Shown: piece by piece, positions 12,553 through 13,204 of the stretch | How positions within the stretch are numbered: the first letter of the stretch is position 1 | Layout of the letters: every line of letters begins with the position of its first letter | Source of the DNA: Methanoculleus sp. | GTDB taxonomy: Archaea; Halobacteriota; Methanomicrobia; Methanomicrobiales; Methanoculleaceae | Assembly (NCBI GenBank): GCA_023230425.1 | Contig: JALNXI010000025.1 | Location: 1 to 13,204 of the forward strand | Reading direction: 5' to 3' | DNA: 13,204 nt | Program-made: the position numbers and the translations under genes | The notes under the pieces: generated by a model | Database searches by the model: none | What the model saw: the letters and a program-made list of their open reading frames with translations, nothing else | What the model was told of the DNA's origin: nothing

Positions 12553-13204
12553 TTATCTCTCCTCCGCGTACTCCTCAACGGAGATCTCCTCGAACTCCTC
12601 GTCACCAACCTCTTCAGGCTCTGCGGGCTCGACCGGAGCCTTCTTCGGCGCGGGTTCGAGGACATCAAAGGTGTCGGGCAGCCGTGCATCCGGCGGAACA
12701 ATCTTGACCTGGACACCGATGGTCCCGAGTTTCTTGATCGCAAGCGCGTAGCCCTTCTCGACGATCGTCTCGCTGGGCTCACCGCAGTGCTTGACATAGC
12801 CCTCGGTGAACTTCTGGGTCCGTGACCGGGCTCCGGTCAGCTTCCCGGCAACGATGACCTCGCAACCGAGCGCACCGGACTCCATCACCCGGCGGATCGT
12901 GCTCTGTCCAGCCTTCCTGAAGTACCAGCCACGCTCAAGGGCATTTGCCAGCCGCTCAGCCATGATCTGGGCGTTGAAGTTGGGGTTCTGGACCTGCTGG
13001 ACCTCCACCTGCGGAGACTCGATGTCATAGGTGGTGGCGAGGTCCTGGGTGAGCTGGCGGACCTGCTTGCCGCCCTTGCCGATCACGATGCCGGGTTTCT
13101 CCGCAAAGATTGTCACCTGGGTGCCGAGCGGCGTCCGGGTGATATCCATGCCGCCGTATCCTGCCCGCTTGAGTTCCTTCGTGAGGAACTTCTCGATGCG
13201 GACA
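12553..13204 (-). CDS. rpsC: Small ribosomal subunit protein uS3 (partial, N-terminus off right edge)
   Basis: uS3 guards the mRNA entry channel of the small subunit. The frame stays open to the right edge, beginning VRIEKFLTKELKRAGYGGMD, so only about 15 N-terminal residues seem missing. ATG 13149 is internal: family sequence continues upstream of it. The KH domain is visible with VIGKGGKQVRQL (GxxG loop), and ERLANALERGWYFRKAGQST and SGALGCEVIVAGKLTGARSR form the C-terminal domain. The protein ends in a long tail, first Pro/Ala/Lys-rich (PAPKKAPVEPAEPEE), then strongly acidic (about 20 residues). The tail is longer than the minimal family. Confidence 0.96.
   Translation of the reverse strand, partial: VRIEKFLTKELKRAGYGGMDITRTPLGTQVTIFAEKPGIVIGKGGKQVRQLTQDLATTYDIESPQVEVQQVQNPNFNAQIMAERLANALERGWYFRKAGQSTIRRVMESGALGCEVIVAGKLTGARSRTQKFTEGYVKHCGEPSETIVEKGYALAIKKLGTIGVQVKIVPPDARLPDTFDVLEPAPKKAPVEPAEPEEVGDEEFEEISVEEYAEER

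Noticed and set aside
1..13204. Mobile elements, CRISPR arrays, tRNA or rRNA genes
   Set aside because: I saw no spaced direct repeats, transposase motifs, terminal inverted repeats or tRNA-like folds. Nearly all of the window is covered by recognised housekeeping genes.

Overview
The window is archaeal, euryarchaeal and GC-rich. The ribosomal genes include members found only in Archaea and Eukarya (eS4, eL32, eL19), and the RNase P protein Rnp1 lies inside the ribosomal operon. The ATP synthase subunits are of the A/V type. Gene order and protein sequences resemble Methanomicrobiales such as Methanoculleus; that placement comes from memory of the families and was not searched.

Layout. Positions 1-445 (minus strand) hold the N-terminal part of a histone-deacetylase-fold protein that runs off the left edge. 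A 65-base divergent spacer follows. Then come two plus-strand genes for A-type ATP synthase subunits C and D (511-2295), with no F, A or B gene between them. The rest is on the minus strand. Read in transcription order from the right edge, the ribosomal-protein genes are uS3 (cut by the edge), uL29, rnp1, uS17, uL14, uL24, eS4, uL5, uS14, uS8, uL6, eL32, eL19, uL18, uS5, uL30 and uL15, followed by secY. A 195-base spacer with T-tracts and inverted repeats separates secY from a second short unit: adkA, a DUF106 (YidC/EMC3-like) gene and cmk. The cmk gene meets the ATP synthase subunit D gene tail to tail, and the two stop codons share one CTAG.

How the genes work together. The large block is the archaeal S10/spc-type operon. 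It makes parts of both ribosomal subunits, including the 5S-binding pair uL5 and uL18, plus the SecY channel that takes up nascent membrane proteins. Start and stop codons touch or overlap at many junctions, which suggests translational coupling. The adkA and cmk genes supply nucleotide monophosphate kinases, and DUF106 may help membrane protein insertion beside SecY.

Most of the window is conserved housekeeping sequence, and I see no new defence system or mobile element. The points that merit a second look are a long near-perfect hairpin inside the rnp1 coding sequence, a P-loop without the usual lysine in Cmk, the isolated subunit C-D gene pair, and the structured secY-adkA spacer.
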